Shown: positions 30,163 through 39,072 of the stretch, in pieces
Numbering within the stretch: position 1 is the first letter of the stretch
How the letters are laid out: each line of letters opens with the position of its first letter
From: Marispirochaeta sp964554875
Lineage (GTDB): Bacteria; Spirochaetota; Spirochaetia; JC444; Marispirochaetaceae
DNA: 64,000 bases
Direction: 5' to 3'
Assembly (NCBI GenBank): GCA_964554875.1
Contig: CAZKQJ010000012.1
Location: 1-64,000 of the forward strand
Notes under the pieces: generated by a model
What the model was told of the DNA's origin: nothing
The model's database searches: none
The model's input: only the letters and a program-made list of their open reading frames with translations
Made by a program: the position numbers and the translations under genes

Positions 30163-32305
30163 GAATATTTCTCCCTTTTTTCAGAAGTTCAATCACCCTG
30201 TCATGGGGAATTGATGGACACCAGCGCTGCTGCCTGCCGTTCATTCCCCCGGAACAGAAGATTGCATTCAGCACGGCCTCCTCTGTTGCTTCAATTACTG
30301 CTTCGTAGACAATGTTTATATGGTTGTCCGAGATGCATTTCAGGTTGATAAAGCTGCCGGGGGTACGGGCCGAACGTGGTTTACGGTTGCCCGTACTGAA
30401 GGCAATGATTATCTCGCCGCTCGTCGATGCGGCATAGGACCCTGTACGTCCCAGACCCAGGGCGGCCCGCCTGGCGATGCGGTTGAGCTGACTGCTGATA
30501 AGGGGGACGTCCGTCGCCACGACGACAATAATCGAACCCTCCGACGCCTCCCGCCGACCGGAATAATCAAACTCGGTGTCCAGCTGACGGCCCACCACAG
30601 CACCGTCGATGCTAAGGTTTCGCATCTTGCCGAAATTTGAGAGCACGAGCACCCCGATGGTGAAGCCGCTTCCTTCCGGCAGATCGAAAATCCGGGAGGA
30701 TGTTCCGATTCCCCCGGCGAAATCGAAGCTGGTCATCCCGGTCCCGGCACCTGTGGACCCCTGGGGGACCGGACCGGGAGAGGCCGCCTCAATCGCCTTT
30801 ATGGCATCCTGTGCACTGCAGGTCCCGATGCGTACATCATTGAGAAAGGAATCATCCGCTTCGCCTACAACCGGAAGCACAACGTCGGTTTCCGTCCCCA
30901 TGGCGGGGTATTTACGGCTCATGTGCTGGATTACCCCGGAGTGGACCCTGCCGACGGAGTGAGAATTGGTCAGGAGAATCGGTGTTTCCAACCAGCCTGT
31001 CTCCAAGACCTGGGTCAGCCCGGACATTTCACCTACGCCGTTCAGTACAAAGCCCCCTGCGGCGATGCGGTTAGCGTAGGCTTGCCGGGCGGGCAGAACA
31101 GCGGTTACCCCTGTACGAATGCTGCTTGATTCGGTCTGTCCGGGTATCGGTACATTGTCCTCGATCCTGGTCAGATGTCCGACCCGGACCCCTTTGACAT
31201 CGGTAATTGCATTTACCAGACCCGGATTCATGCGGCCTATCTGGATACCCAGATCTCTCACGCCTGAGCGGGGAAGGGTTGACGGGTGCCGGTTTTTAAG
31301 ATTCTTCCTGGCTGGACGAATGGCCATACCGTAACGGCGGGCGGCGGAACGTATTATCAGACGCATCACGTCCCTGAACTCGAGTCCCCGTTCCCGTGCG
31401 GCGGTCATCAGGGATGCGCTGGGATGCAGACTTGGCAGGGGATTCAGTTCAATAAAATAGGGCGTACCATCGTTATGCAGTCGTATATCCACCCGTCCAA
31501 GATCGGGACAGGTCATGATCTCGAATACCTGCCGGGCCATGTGCAGGACCGAGCGCTCTTCGCTGCCGTCGATCCGGGCCGGACAGATCACCTGAACCGC
31601 CCGGGCTGTCTCGCCTCCCTGCTTCATATCATAGTCGTAGATATTGAATTTACCGCCGGTCATTTCCAGATCGAAGGTATGTTCCACAATGTCGAGGATT
31701 TTCCCCGGGTAGCCTTCAATAAAAGGTACGCTCAGTTCTCTTCCGGTGATGAACTCCTCCACAACCAGCCCCTCAGGATACTGACCGAGAAGCTCTGCTA
31801 TCCGCTGGTCCGCCTCTTTTCTTGATTCTACAACGGACTTCTGGGTAATGCCCTTGCTTGAGCCTTCGGAATTGGGTTTGATTATCAGGGGATAGCACAG
31901 GTCTTCATCGATACGGCGGTTTTTTCCGCTTATGAGGACACCCTTCGGAACCCGGATTCCCCGGGATGAGAGTACGGTTTTTGCCAGATGCTTATCCAGG
32001 TTGAGGTGGAGAAGCGAGGCGTTTCCGCCGGTGAAGGGAATACCCATCTGCTCATACAGTCCGGGGTAAAAGGCTTCCCGGGAACTGCCGATGGTACCCT
32101 CTGCAAGGTTGAAGATAAGGTCGGGTTCGCTTTCCACCAGACGCTCAATAACCTGATGAGGATTCCCGCTTACCTCGACAAGCGTAACAGTATGCTGCAG
32201 GCTGCTGATGGCCCGGTATATGCGCTCAATGTCCTCCGAACTCAGCAGTTCTGCTGTGGCTTCGGAATCGTCGGTTCGGAGATTATATGCGATGGTAATC
32301 CTCAT
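30149..32305 (-). CDS. ATP-grasp ligase fused to P1/DmpA-family peptidase
   Basis: A 718-residue fusion. Residues about 1-325 are a D-Ala-D-Ala-ligase-like ATP-grasp: FNLAEGTIGSSREAFYPGLY, CYPLIIKPNSEGSSKGI, metal site GRVDIRLHNDG ... FIELNPLPSLHP. Residues about 345-718 are a P1 (S58) peptidase: ITDVKGVRVGHLTRIED at its start, GVTAVLPARQAYANRIAAGG, and GTGMTSFDFAGGIGTSSR, the region where this Ntn-type family cuts itself and exposes a catalytic Ser. P1 enzymes include DmpA and the beta-aminopeptidase BapA. A ligase and a hydrolase of one amide bond in a single chain is unusual. Strong ribosome site GGGAGGG precedes the ATG. A TATAAT box lies 24 bases upstream of it. Confidence 0.85.
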   Translation of the reverse strand: MRITIAYNLRTDDSEATAELLSSEDIERIYRAISSLQHTVTLVEVSGNPHQVIERLVESEPDLIFNLAEGTIGSSREAFYPGLYEQMGIPFTGGNASLLHLNLDKHLAKTVLSSRGIRVPKGVLISGKNRRIDEDLCYPLIIKPNSEGSSKGITQKSVVESRKEADQRIAELLGQYPEGLVVEEFITGRELSVPFIEGYPGKILDIVEHTFDLEMTGGKFNIYDYDMKQGGETARAVQVICPARIDGSEERSVLHMARQVFEIMTCPDLGRVDIRLHNDGTPYFIELNPLPSLHPSASLMTAARERGLEFRDVMRLIIRSAARRYGMAIRPARKNLKNRHPSTLPRSGVRDLGIQIGRMNPGLVNAITDVKGVRVGHLTRIEDNVPIPGQTESSSIRTGVTAVLPARQAYANRIAAGGFVLNGVGEMSGLTQVLETGWLETPILLTNSHSVGRVHSGVIQHMSRKYPAMGTETDVVLPVVGEADDSFLNDVRIGTCSAQDAIKAIEAASPGPVPQGSTGAGTGMTSFDFAGGIGTSSRIFDLPEGSGFTIGVLVLSNFGKMRNLSIDGAVVGRQLDTEFDYSGRREASEGSIIVVVATDVPLISSQLNRIARRAALGLGRTGSYAASTSGEIIIAFSTGNRKPRSARTPGSFINLKCISDNHINIVYEAVIEATEEAVLNAIFCSGGMNGRQQRWCPSIPHDRVIELLKKGRNIHESH

Positions 32306-32332
32306 ACGCCCTCCCGTGCAGGTTAGATTATA

Positions 32333-34138
32333 CTATGTCTGCGCGTGTTCCGCGATTGCTCTCAGAAAATGAGTTCCGTACTTTGCCAGCTTCACCTCAC
32401 CGACTCCGGGTATATCCAGCATCTGATCACTGTTTCGCGGCAGACGGCTGGCCATGGCAAGAAGGCTTGTATCGGGAAAAATCATGTAGGGGGGGAGTCC
32501 CGCTTTGTCCGCGAGTTTTTTACGCAGGCTTCTTAATACGTCAAATAGTTGGCTGTCATGCTCTCCCTGAAAGGTGCTTACTCGGCCTGTCTGTATCCCG
32601 TCCTCGTAAAGCTGTCCAAAAATCTTGAGATCTCCCCGCAGCACCTGCCTTGCCTTCTCGGTGGGGACGAGGCTCCCATGCTGCTGGTCCTGAGTAAGAA
32701 GTCCCTGCCGAATAAACTGCCGGGAAAGATGAAACCACTGCCGCTTCGAATATTCCCGTCCAATCCCGTAGGTGGAGAGTTTTTCATGCCCCCTGTCCAG
32801 GATTTTTTGAGACTTTGACGCCCGTAGCACATCGATAATGTGCCCGGCGCCGAATATCCGGCCGGTACGGATAACACAGGAGAGAAACTTCTGCGCCGCC
32901 AGGCTGAGGTCTTCCGGGGATTCGGCTTGTTCTTTTTCTGTGTTGCAGATATCGCATTGTCCGCAGTTTTCTTTTTCGTATGTCTCGCCAAAGTAGCAAA
33001 GAAGAGGTATCCGCCGGCAGATTTCAGATTCGGCAAAATCTATTATTGCCTTCAGGTGCAGTTCCGCCGCTTTCTGTTCTTTTTTATCTTTTCCGGAGAT
33101 AAAGTAGCGAATTGTCCGTATATCGCCGTAGCCGAACAGCAAAAGACAATGGGAATCAAGACCGTCGCGTCCTGCCCGTCCGATCTGCTGGTAATAGCTT
33201 TCAATGTTCTTCGGCAGATCACGGTGAATAATAAATCGGATATCCGGTTTGTCTATGCCCATGCCGAAGGCGACGGTTGCAACCATTATCTGAACGTCGT
33301 CATTAATAAAGGCCCGCTGGTTTGTTCGGCGTTCCTCGTCTGTCAGGCCTGCATGATACGGAAGTGCCCGGAATCCCCGGGACCGAAGCATGCTTGAGAC
33401 TTCGTCGACTGAGCGGCGGGTGGCGCAGTAGATAATTCCCGCCTTGTCCGGATATCCCCGAATAAAATCCAGCACTTGAGAATCTGCGTTCGATTTCGGC
33501 CGGACCTCCAGGAAAAGATTGGGCCGGTCAAATCCGGCAACAAAGACTTCCGGCCGTATAAGGTTGAGGCTGTCGCAGATATCCCGGCGCACTCTCTCGG
33601 TCGCAGTGGCCGTCAGGGCTATCCACACGCCTTTCGGGAACCGTGTACGCAGGGCGGCTATCTGACGATATTCGGGTCTGAAATCGTGACCCCACTCGGA
33701 AATGCAGTGGGCTTCGTCTACGGCTATACAGGAGATATCCAGATGCTCGAGAAACCCGGCGGTTCGTTCCTGCAGCAGGGTTTCCGGTGCGGTATACAGC
33801 AGTTTTATTTCTCCACGGCCCAGCAGATCCATGTTTCGACGGTACTCCTCCGGAGCTAAGGAGCTGTTCAGACAGACAGCGGGGACACCAAGCTCCTTCA
33901 GCTGGGAAACCTGGTCTTCCATAAGGGAGATAAGGGGAGAAACGACCAGAGTGAGCCCATCCAGTACGAGGGCAGGAATCTGGTAACAGAGGGATTTTCC
34001 TCCTCCTGTTGGCATTACAACGAGGGTATCCCTGCCAGAGAGAACTGATCCGATTATATCCTTCTGCAGCGGCCTGAAGGTATCAAAACCAAATACTTTC
34101 TTTGCAATTTCTTTCGCTTCTGTTGTTGAACCCATCAT
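32333..34138 (-). CDS. recQ: ATP-dependent DNA helicase RecQ
   Basis: A 601-residue RecQ. Motifs in order: FRPLQKDIIGSVLSGRDTLV (motif 0), VVMPTGGGKSLCYQ (Walker A), CIAVDEAHCISEWGHDFRPE (DEAH plus aromatic-rich loop), ALTATATERVR, QQIGRAGRDG (motif VI). A zinc-binding C-terminal subdomain carries the cysteines CRRIPLLCYFGE and NCGQCDIC, followed by a winged helix and an HRDC domain (LPRNSDQMLDIPGVGEVKLA). It unwinds forked DNA in recombination repair. The domain set is complete. It is divergent from the FecR-type gene; its own start has a -10-like TAAGAT about 9 bases upstream. Confidence 0.95.
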   Translation of the reverse strand: MMGSTTEAKEIAKKVFGFDTFRPLQKDIIGSVLSGRDTLVVMPTGGGKSLCYQIPALVLDGLTLVVSPLISLMEDQVSQLKELGVPAVCLNSSLAPEEYRRNMDLLGRGEIKLLYTAPETLLQERTAGFLEHLDISCIAVDEAHCISEWGHDFRPEYRQIAALRTRFPKGVWIALTATATERVRRDICDSLNLIRPEVFVAGFDRPNLFLEVRPKSNADSQVLDFIRGYPDKAGIIYCATRRSVDEVSSMLRSRGFRALPYHAGLTDEERRTNQRAFINDDVQIMVATVAFGMGIDKPDIRFIIHRDLPKNIESYYQQIGRAGRDGLDSHCLLLFGYGDIRTIRYFISGKDKKEQKAAELHLKAIIDFAESEICRRIPLLCYFGETYEKENCGQCDICNTEKEQAESPEDLSLAAQKFLSCVIRTGRIFGAGHIIDVLRASKSQKILDRGHEKLSTYGIGREYSKRQWFHLSRQFIRQGLLTQDQQHGSLVPTEKARQVLRGDLKIFGQLYEDGIQTGRVSTFQGEHDSQLFDVLRSLRKKLADKAGLPPYMIFPDTSLLAMASRLPRNSDQMLDIPGVGEVKLAKYGTHFLRAIAEHAQT

Positions 34139-34317
34139 CGCCCTTTTATCTTAGCAGTTTTATCCTGTAGACTGAACCGTACATGTCTGTAAGTGAAGCG
34201 TCGACACAGGATAGCTCTAAAAACCAGCTAAAGGTCCTGTTGATTCTTCATTTCCGCGGTATCTCAAAAACTGCCTCCTGACATTGTATTTCATTCTTCC
34301 CCTTTCTGCGAAAGAAG

Positions 34318-34346
34318 TTGCGCTATTTCCGGGACTCCCCTACAAT
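34318..34346 (+). promoter_or_regulatory. Promoter of the FecR-domain gene
   Basis: TTGCGC, 17 bases, TACAAT, with the -10 box ending 6 bases before the ATG at 34353. No Shine-Dalgarno is present between them, so the mRNA is predicted to be leaderless. Confidence 0.55.
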
Positions 34347-34352
34347 AAAGCT

Positions 34353-35027
34353 ATGAACAGTAAGACGATAGTATTGCTGGGATTGCTGGTATGGGTAATT
34401 CCAGGATTTGCCGGTGGAGAAGGAGAAAGGGAAAAAAAGACGGTTCAAGGATATACAGGGGTCGTTCATTACCTTGAAGGAAACGTCAGCATGAACGGAG
34501 AGACCCTTTCCATCGGCGATACCGTTGATCCTGGTGCCACGCTGACTACCGGCGAGGACTCCTACTGCGAGATTGTTTTCGGCGGAAAGAATGTCTTTCG
34601 AATTCTTGAAAGCACCGTTGCGGTAATCGATCTGGGAAAGGGCAGGGGTGCCATACAGGTGGACAGAGGAACCATGGCGTTTCTGCTCACGCGTCTATCG
34701 GCCCTGGATGCAGAGGAACCTGAATTCCTGGTGGATACTCCCTCAGCAGCCTTCGGTGTTCGGGGAACAGCCTTTTTTATCGCCGTTGAGTCCGCTGTTT
34801 CGTCCTATGTCTGTGCCTGCAATGGCAGCCTCCATGTGGAAGATGCAGCAGGAGGCAACATACAGGAACTCACCGGGTATCATCACAAGGCATTACGAAT
34901 TAAAAAAGCTGGAGACGGAAGCTTTGAATTTTCAGACCCCGGTCTTTTGTACCACGATGATGACGACATGAACAATCTTGCTCACAGCATTGACGAGACT
35001 ATTCCCTGGGGCCGTCTGGAATATTGA
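34353..35027 (+). CDS. Secreted FecR-domain protein
   Basis: A 224-residue exported protein. The start at 34353 opens a signal peptide (MNSKTIVLLGLLVWVIPGFA, cleavage probably after GFAGG). Residues about 40-150 match the FecR/LysM-adjacent beta domain: GVVHYLEGNVSMNGETLSIG, DTVDPGATLTTGEDSYCEIV, and VDTPSAAFGVRGTAFFIAVE, the classic TPxAxxxVRGT block. Such domains occur in periplasmic or surface proteins of spirochaetes and are not tied to iron sensing here, as no anti-sigma membrane segment or sigma factor is present. Function unknown. Confidence 0.7.
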   Translation: MNSKTIVLLGLLVWVIPGFAGGEGEREKKTVQGYTGVVHYLEGNVSMNGETLSIGDTVDPGATLTTGEDSYCEIVFGGKNVFRILESTVAVIDLGKGRGAIQVDRGTMAFLLTRLSALDAEEPEFLVDTPSAAFGVRGTAFFIAVESAVSSYVCACNGSLHVEDAAGGNIQELTGYHHKALRIKKAGDGSFEFSDPGLLYHDDDDMNNLAHSIDETIPWGRLEY

Positions 35028-35032
35028 CTTTC

Positions 35033-35563
35033 TTATTCAATCACTATCTTCGAAACCCATTTGACCCAGTTGCTTCCATCGTGGCTGCCTGCGGCAAGCC
35101 GAAGGGGAAATCCGTGGACCCGGTGAAACTGCCTGCCGTTGAACTCCCAGGCTATAAGCATGTCATCCTTCATGGCTTCGTTAACCGGAAAACGCGTACG
35201 GTAGGAGTCATCAGGAACTGAGAATATCACCATCTTTGCGTCCCGGCGTATTCCCGCCCGCTCAAGGAGGGTCCGTACAGTAACGCCTGTCCATATTCCC
35301 GAATCGGTAAAGGTATCGACACAGATCAGGTCCAGCTTTTTCCTTACCGTGGGCAATGCCTTTACTTCCGTGAAAGAGAGGGAGAGGGGACGTCGTACCT
35401 TTCCGGTAACCGTAAGTCGGTAGGTCTCTTCATCCAGATCAAAAGGTCTTCCCGTAACATGAAGACCGTCAAAGAACTCACCGAACTCAAAAGTCTTTTC
35501 TTCTGCCGCCGGGAAATATACCAGGATGAACAAAAGAATCAGAACAGTCAGAGATTTTCTCAT
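35033..35563 (-). CDS. Secreted molybdopterin-binding oxidoreductase-like domain
   Basis: A 176-residue protein with signal peptide (MRKSLTVLILLFILVYFPAA). The mature domain has the sulfite-oxidase-type molybdopterin fold: ETYRLTVTGKVRRPLSLSFT, KLDLICVDTFTDSGIWTGVT (the cysteine fits the Mo ligand position), and IAWEFNGRQFHRVHGFPLRL. Full SUOX or MsrP proteins are longer; this is the minimal domain of about 150 residues seen in YuiH-like proteins. Substrate unknown. It is convergent with the FecR gene and follows the glutaredoxin gene in the same direction. AAAGGAGAAG precedes the ATG. Confidence 0.75.
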   Translation of the reverse strand: MRKSLTVLILLFILVYFPAAEEKTFEFGEFFDGLHVTGRPFDLDEETYRLTVTGKVRRPLSLSFTEVKALPTVRKKLDLICVDTFTDSGIWTGVTVRTLLERAGIRRDAKMVIFSVPDDSYRTRFPVNEAMKDDMLIAWEFNGRQFHRVHGFPLRLAAGSHDGSNWVKWVSKIVIE

Positions 35564-35584
35564 ACACAGCTTCTCCTTTCAGGC

Positions 35585-35890
35585 TTACTGAACTTCAGCT
35601 GCCTGCCTTAGTTTCTGCTCCCAGATATTCTGATCGAATCCATACAGAAAAACATCATCTATTTGCAGAACAGGGTAGATTATGGATTTTCCGCCGGCGG
35701 GTTCAATCTTACGCTTTATTTTGATTATTTCCTTTCTCGGAAGTATGTCCACTTGAAGATATCGAAACGCGAACCCCATGCTCCTCAGTAATTGTTCTGC
35801 ATCTTTGCAGTGATCACAGAACGAGAGACCGTACAGTGTAAGTTCCGGAGATTCAGGCCTGCCTTCGATGCTTGTATACGCTGCTGTCAT
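35585..35890 (-). CDS. Glutaredoxin-like protein
   Basis: A 101-residue thioredoxin-fold protein with LTLYGLSFCDHCKDAEQLLR, whose CDHC is the redox active site. The usual cis-proline region appears as GGKSIIYPVLQIDDVFLYGF. The C-terminal helix is NIWEQKLRQAAE. No signal peptide. It probably reduces disulphides or delivers electrons. Its neighbour encodes a secreted molybdoenzyme-like protein, 21 bases downstream, so the two are probably co-transcribed. GGGGAGGAT precedes the ATG. Confidence 0.75.
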   Translation of the reverse strand: MTAAYTSIEGRPESPELTLYGLSFCDHCKDAEQLLRSMGFAFRYLQVDILPRKEIIKIKRKIEPAGGKSIIYPVLQIDDVFLYGFDQNIWEQKLRQAAEVQ

Positions 35891-35994
35891 CAGTAGATCC
35901 TCCCCGGTGATCCAAATGTTTGCACAAATCTTATCGTATATATAACGCGCACTATATAAACGTAGTAATTGTCTCTCGTCTCGTCAAGATAAAG

Positions 35995-36023
35995 TTGCCG
36001 CATTGAATGACGGGCAGTATTTT
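35995..36023 (+). promoter_or_regulatory. Possible promoter of lipA
   Basis: TTGCCG, 17 bases, TATTTT; each box matches the consensus at four of six positions. The -10 box ends 8 bases before the lipA ATG and no ribosome site follows. Weaker than the other leaderless candidates. Confidence 0.35.
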
Positions 36024-36031
36024 ATGTTCCT

Positions 36032-36931
36032 ATGAAGCGTAGTTTTGATTACACCCGCAAACCTGCCTGGATCCGCATGAGTCTTTTGAGCAACCGGGAC
36101 TTCAACAAGATAAAAAGGAAGGTCGGAGAACGCAGCCTTACCACAGTCTGCGAAGAGGCCCGCTGTCCCAATATTCACGAGTGCTGGGGAGAGCACCGTA
36201 CGGCCACCTTCATGATCCTGGGAGACACCTGTACGCGGCGCTGCCGCTTTTGTGCGGTCAAAACCGGGATGCCGGGAGATGTCGATCTGGCGGAGCCAGG
36301 GCGCGTTGCCCGTACCATCGCTGAGATGGGTGCATCTCACGCGGTTATAACCATGGTAAACCGGGATGATCTCGATGACGGAGGTGCCGCCGTAATGGCT
36401 GCTACGGTGCGTAAGGTTCATGAACTGGTGCCTGAGTGCAGTGTCGAGGTACTTTCGTCCGATCTGATGGGGGACAAAAAGAGCCTCGAAATCATGATGG
36501 ATTCACAACCGGAGATCATGAGCCATAACCTGGAGACGGTGCGCCGTCTTACCCCCGGGGTCCGTTCCAGATCTGACTATGACCGGTCGCTGGGTTTCCT
36601 GCGAATGGTTAAGGAGATTGATCCTCGGAAGCTCACCAAATCGAGCCTGATGCTGGGCTTGGGGGAGGAAAAGCAGGAGGTATTGAAGACCATGGACGAC
36701 CTTCGGGCGGTCGGTGTGGAGATCATCAACCTCGGGCAGTATCTTCAGCCGGGGCGTACAAATCTGCCTGTGCTGCGGTACTGGGAGCCGGAGGAGTTCG
36801 ACGAACTGAAAAGCGCCGCCCTGGATCGCGGCTTCCTTCACTGCGAATCCGGACCTATGGTACGTTCCAGTTACCACGCCGGCGAGCAGTATCAGCTTAT
36901 ACGGCAGCGGCTACTGAGGGACAGGAGTTAG
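36032..36931 (+). CDS. lipA: Lipoyl synthase
   Basis: A 299-residue radical SAM enzyme. The auxiliary cluster cysteines are in CEEARCPNIHECWGE (C-x4-C-x5-C), the radical SAM cluster in CTRRCRFCAVKTG (C-x3-C-x2-C), and the C-terminal RSSYHAGEQY holds the conserved arginine-serine-serine that ligates the auxiliary cluster. It inserts two sulphur atoms into protein-bound octanoyl groups of the lipoyl-dependent dehydrogenases. Length and motifs are typical. Its 3' end overlaps the convergent reductase gene by four bases. Confidence 0.95.
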   Translation: MKRSFDYTRKPAWIRMSLLSNRDFNKIKRKVGERSLTTVCEEARCPNIHECWGEHRTATFMILGDTCTRRCRFCAVKTGMPGDVDLAEPGRVARTIAEMGASHAVITMVNRDDLDDGGAAVMAATVRKVHELVPECSVEVLSSDLMGDKKSLEIMMDSQPEIMSHNLETVRRLTPGVRSRSDYDRSLGFLRMVKEIDPRKLTKSSLMLGLGEEKQEVLKTMDDLRAVGVEIINLGQYLQPGRTNLPVLRYWEPEEFDELKSAALDRGFLHCESGPMVRSSYHAGEQYQLIRQRLLRDRS

Positions 36932-37590
36932 AAATAAATTTCCGCCTTCAACTGTTCCCGGGAAAATCCTTTTGTTCTGGCAAAACTGAAGAGCTCGTAG
37001 ATCATGTCGCTGTTTCCGCAGGCATAGATTAGGTCAAAATCTTGAATGAAGTCCGGATTTGTACGAAGGAATCCGGTGACTCTGCCGGAAAATGCACCGG
37101 AAGAAGCATTCCTCCTGCTTACACAGGAAATCAGTCTGTCGGGGCTAAAATCTTTATAGAGATAATCTTCTTCCCCATGGCGGACTCCATGGAGCAGGGT
37201 GTAATTTATATGAGTTCCGGATTCTGAAGAGCTCCCTGCAAAGGAGGCAAAAGGCGCGATTCCTGTCCCGGTGGCTGCGAAGAGTATCCTTCTGTTCCGG
37301 CAGTCCTCCGGAAGAAGAAACTCTCCAAAGGGCCCCCGAATATCAAGAAAATCCCCCGCCTTCAGTTCTGCCAGTTCCGGGGTAACCAGACCTTCAGGGA
37401 TGCGCCGAAAGAGGATGCGACCTTCTCCTGAACCGGGTACTGAGGCAAGGGAGTATTCTCTCAGGTGTCCCATTCCCGCGGGGCCGGCCATTATGTACTG
37501 GCCGGGTCTGAAGGAAATTCCGCTAAGGTCAAAGCGTAAAGCATAGACGTTGTTGCCGAAATACTCCCTGACGTGTATCGGGCACCGCAC
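36928..37590 (-). CDS. Ferredoxin-NADP reductase-like flavoprotein
   Basis: A 220-residue FNR-fold protein. The FAD domain has SFRPGQYIMAGPAGMGHLRE followed by YSLASVPG (the R-x-Y-S-x-x-S FAD motif), and GPFGEFLLPEDC. The NAD(P) domain begins RILFAATGTGIAPFASF (glycine-rich loop) and ends with IYACGNSDMIYELFSFA and a terminal aromatic (AEIYF). There is no iron-sulphur or globin domain, so it is a stand-alone reductase, partner unknown. It is downstream of TPM/LemA genes on the minus strand, 6 bases after the first TPM gene. Confidence 0.85.
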   Translation of the reverse strand: MRCPIHVREYFGNNVYALRFDLSGISFRPGQYIMAGPAGMGHLREYSLASVPGSGEGRILFRRIPEGLVTPELAELKAGDFLDIRGPFGEFLLPEDCRNRRILFAATGTGIAPFASFAGSSSESGTHINYTLLHGVRHGEEDYLYKDFSPDRLISCVSRRNASSGAFSGRVTGFLRTNPDFIQDFDLIYACGNSDMIYELFSFARTKGFSREQLKAEIYF

Positions 37591-37596
37591 GGCCTT

Positions 37597-38388
37597 TTAC
37601 CACCCGCCGGATGCGCCTCCCCCTCCAAAACCGCCCCCGCCGCCGGAGAACCCGCCTCCACCAAAACCGCCGCCGGAAAAACCGCCCCGGGAGTAGCCTC
37701 TCCTGCTGCGGCTGGCAGTGCTTCCGAGAAGGGCACCCCACAGCAGGGCGCTTCCGAAGGAACCGCCCATCCTGCGGCGTCGAAAAATCATGCTGAGAAA
37801 AATGATGACCGCAAAAGCGAAAAAGTTAAAAGCCGCGCCCCCTTCGCTTCTCGACTGCCTGCGTTCGGCGGCAGCCAGCGTCTGGGGGGAAATATCAGCC
37901 TCGCCGGTAACAATGCCGCCGATTGCCTGAACTGCCGACAATATTCCGCCGTCGAAGTCCCCGGCGCGGAAACGGGGCTGGATTATCTCCCGGATAATAA
38001 AGCCGCTCTTGATGTCCGTAAGCCTTCCTTCGAGGCCGTACCCGACCTCGAGGCGGATCTTTTTCTCCTCAAGGGCGACCAGCAGAAGCACCCCGTCGTC
38101 ACGGTCGGCGTCACCAAGCTGCCACTGGTCGGTTACGCGAATGGAAAAAGCCTCCAGGGACTCCCCCTCAAGGCCGGGGAGCGTTAACACTGCGATCTGG
38201 GGTCCCGCCTGTTTTTCCACCGCTTCAAGATAGGCGGAAATCTCCTGTTCATTCCTGGCAGACAGTATTCCCGCCCGGTCATTTACCCGTCCCTCCAGAG
38301 GAGGGACTTCCAGTGACAGAAGTGGCAGACTTAAAAGAAGGAAAAAAACAGCAGAAAGAATGGTTTTCGTATCCTTGAAGCTCTTCAC
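37597..38388 (-). CDS. TPM-domain protein with Gly-rich tail
   Basis: A 263-residue envelope protein: signal peptide (SAVFFLLLSLPLLSLE), TPM (YgcG/TPM_phosphatase) domain of about 130 residues (LEGRVNDRAGILSARNEQEI; DDGVLLLVALEEKKIRLEVG; GYGLEGRLTD), a membrane span (AFNFFAFAVIIFLSMIFRRR) and a tail of almost pure glycine/serine/phenylalanine repeats (GGGFGGGG units). This architecture is the common YgcG/MET-associated family adjacent to LemA. Its role is unknown; the family has been linked to photosystem repair in plants and to envelope maintenance. The start overlaps the next TPM gene stop (ATGA). Confidence 0.85.
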   Translation of the reverse strand: MKSFKDTKTILSAVFFLLLSLPLLSLEVPPLEGRVNDRAGILSARNEQEISAYLEAVEKQAGPQIAVLTLPGLEGESLEAFSIRVTDQWQLGDADRDDGVLLLVALEEKKIRLEVGYGLEGRLTDIKSGFIIREIIQPRFRAGDFDGGILSAVQAIGGIVTGEADISPQTLAAAERRQSRSEGGAAFNFFAFAVIIFLSMIFRRRRMGGSFGSALLWGALLGSTASRSRRGYSRGGFSGGGFGGGGFSGGGGGFGGGGASGGW

Positions 38389-39062
38389 GATCCACTCTCC
38401 AGTTCCTGCGGAGAATTATCGAGCTCATTCCTGTCGTTCTGCCGCCTTTCGATTTTTTCCGCAAGAATATCTCCGGACTCCCTGACCGCGTCAATAATGG
38501 CATCGCTAAGCTCTCCTGCGGAGATTTTACCGATCATCTTCTTGACAATACTGTTCCAGATTTCCGGATCCACCTTCTCGTTGATCCCCCGATCGGCGAT
38601 CAGTTCGACCCGGTGTTCCAGCAGGGAGACAAAAATAAGGATCCCCGTATGGTCAAGGGTGTCATATACGCCGGCTTCCATAAAATGCCGCCGGGCACGA
38701 GACTGGACAGCGGCGGCCATTACCTTCTTCGGAACGATCAGACGGTCAACAGCCGGTATCTGGGCAAGGAAATAGGCAAGGGCGCCGAAGAAAAGACCGA
38801 TCCAGCTGTAAATAAATGGAAGCAGTCTGGAGTTGAAGTCCCAGAACAGGGAAGAGAAAAAAGCCTCCATGCTGCTGTCAAAAAGCGCCGTGACGGTAAA
38901 AACAATAAAACCGACAACGAGAGCGAATGCAAGCTCACGAAAACCGTAATCGTCACTCTCGGCGATTACGGCGGTGGCGATTTCTCCACCGCTCATTTTT
39001 TCAGCCTCCGCAACGACGGCGGCAATGCGTTGACTGTCGCTTTCAGATAATAGTGGCTTCAT
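38385..39062 (-). CDS. Second TPM-domain membrane protein
   Basis: A 225-residue protein started at 39062, set by AGGAAGGA 7 bases upstream. Its N-terminal helix (ESDSQRIAAVVAEAEKMSGG) is followed by GEIATAVIAESDDYGF and two membrane spans (LAFALVVGFIVFTVTALFD and FIYSWIGLFFGALAYFLAQ). The C-terminal part resembles the TPM half (HTGILIFVSLLEHRVELIAD; DPEIWNSIVKKMIGKISAGE). It probably faces the cytoplasm or periplasm as a partner of the Gly-tailed TPM protein. It is 10 bases after lemA and overlaps the next gene. Confidence 0.75.
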   Translation of the reverse strand: MKPLLSESDSQRIAAVVAEAEKMSGGEIATAVIAESDDYGFRELAFALVVGFIVFTVTALFDSSMEAFFSSLFWDFNSRLLPFIYSWIGLFFGALAYFLAQIPAVDRLIVPKKVMAAAVQSRARRHFMEAGVYDTLDHTGILIFVSLLEHRVELIADRGINEKVDPEIWNSIVKKMIGKISAGELSDAIIDAVRESGDILAEKIERRQNDRNELDNSPQELESGS

Positions 39063-39072
39063 ACTGTCCTTC

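Noticed and set aside
37573..38187. Long proline/alanine-rich plus-strand frames opposite the TPM gene
   Set aside because: They are the antisense of the Gly-rich repeats and have no independent support.
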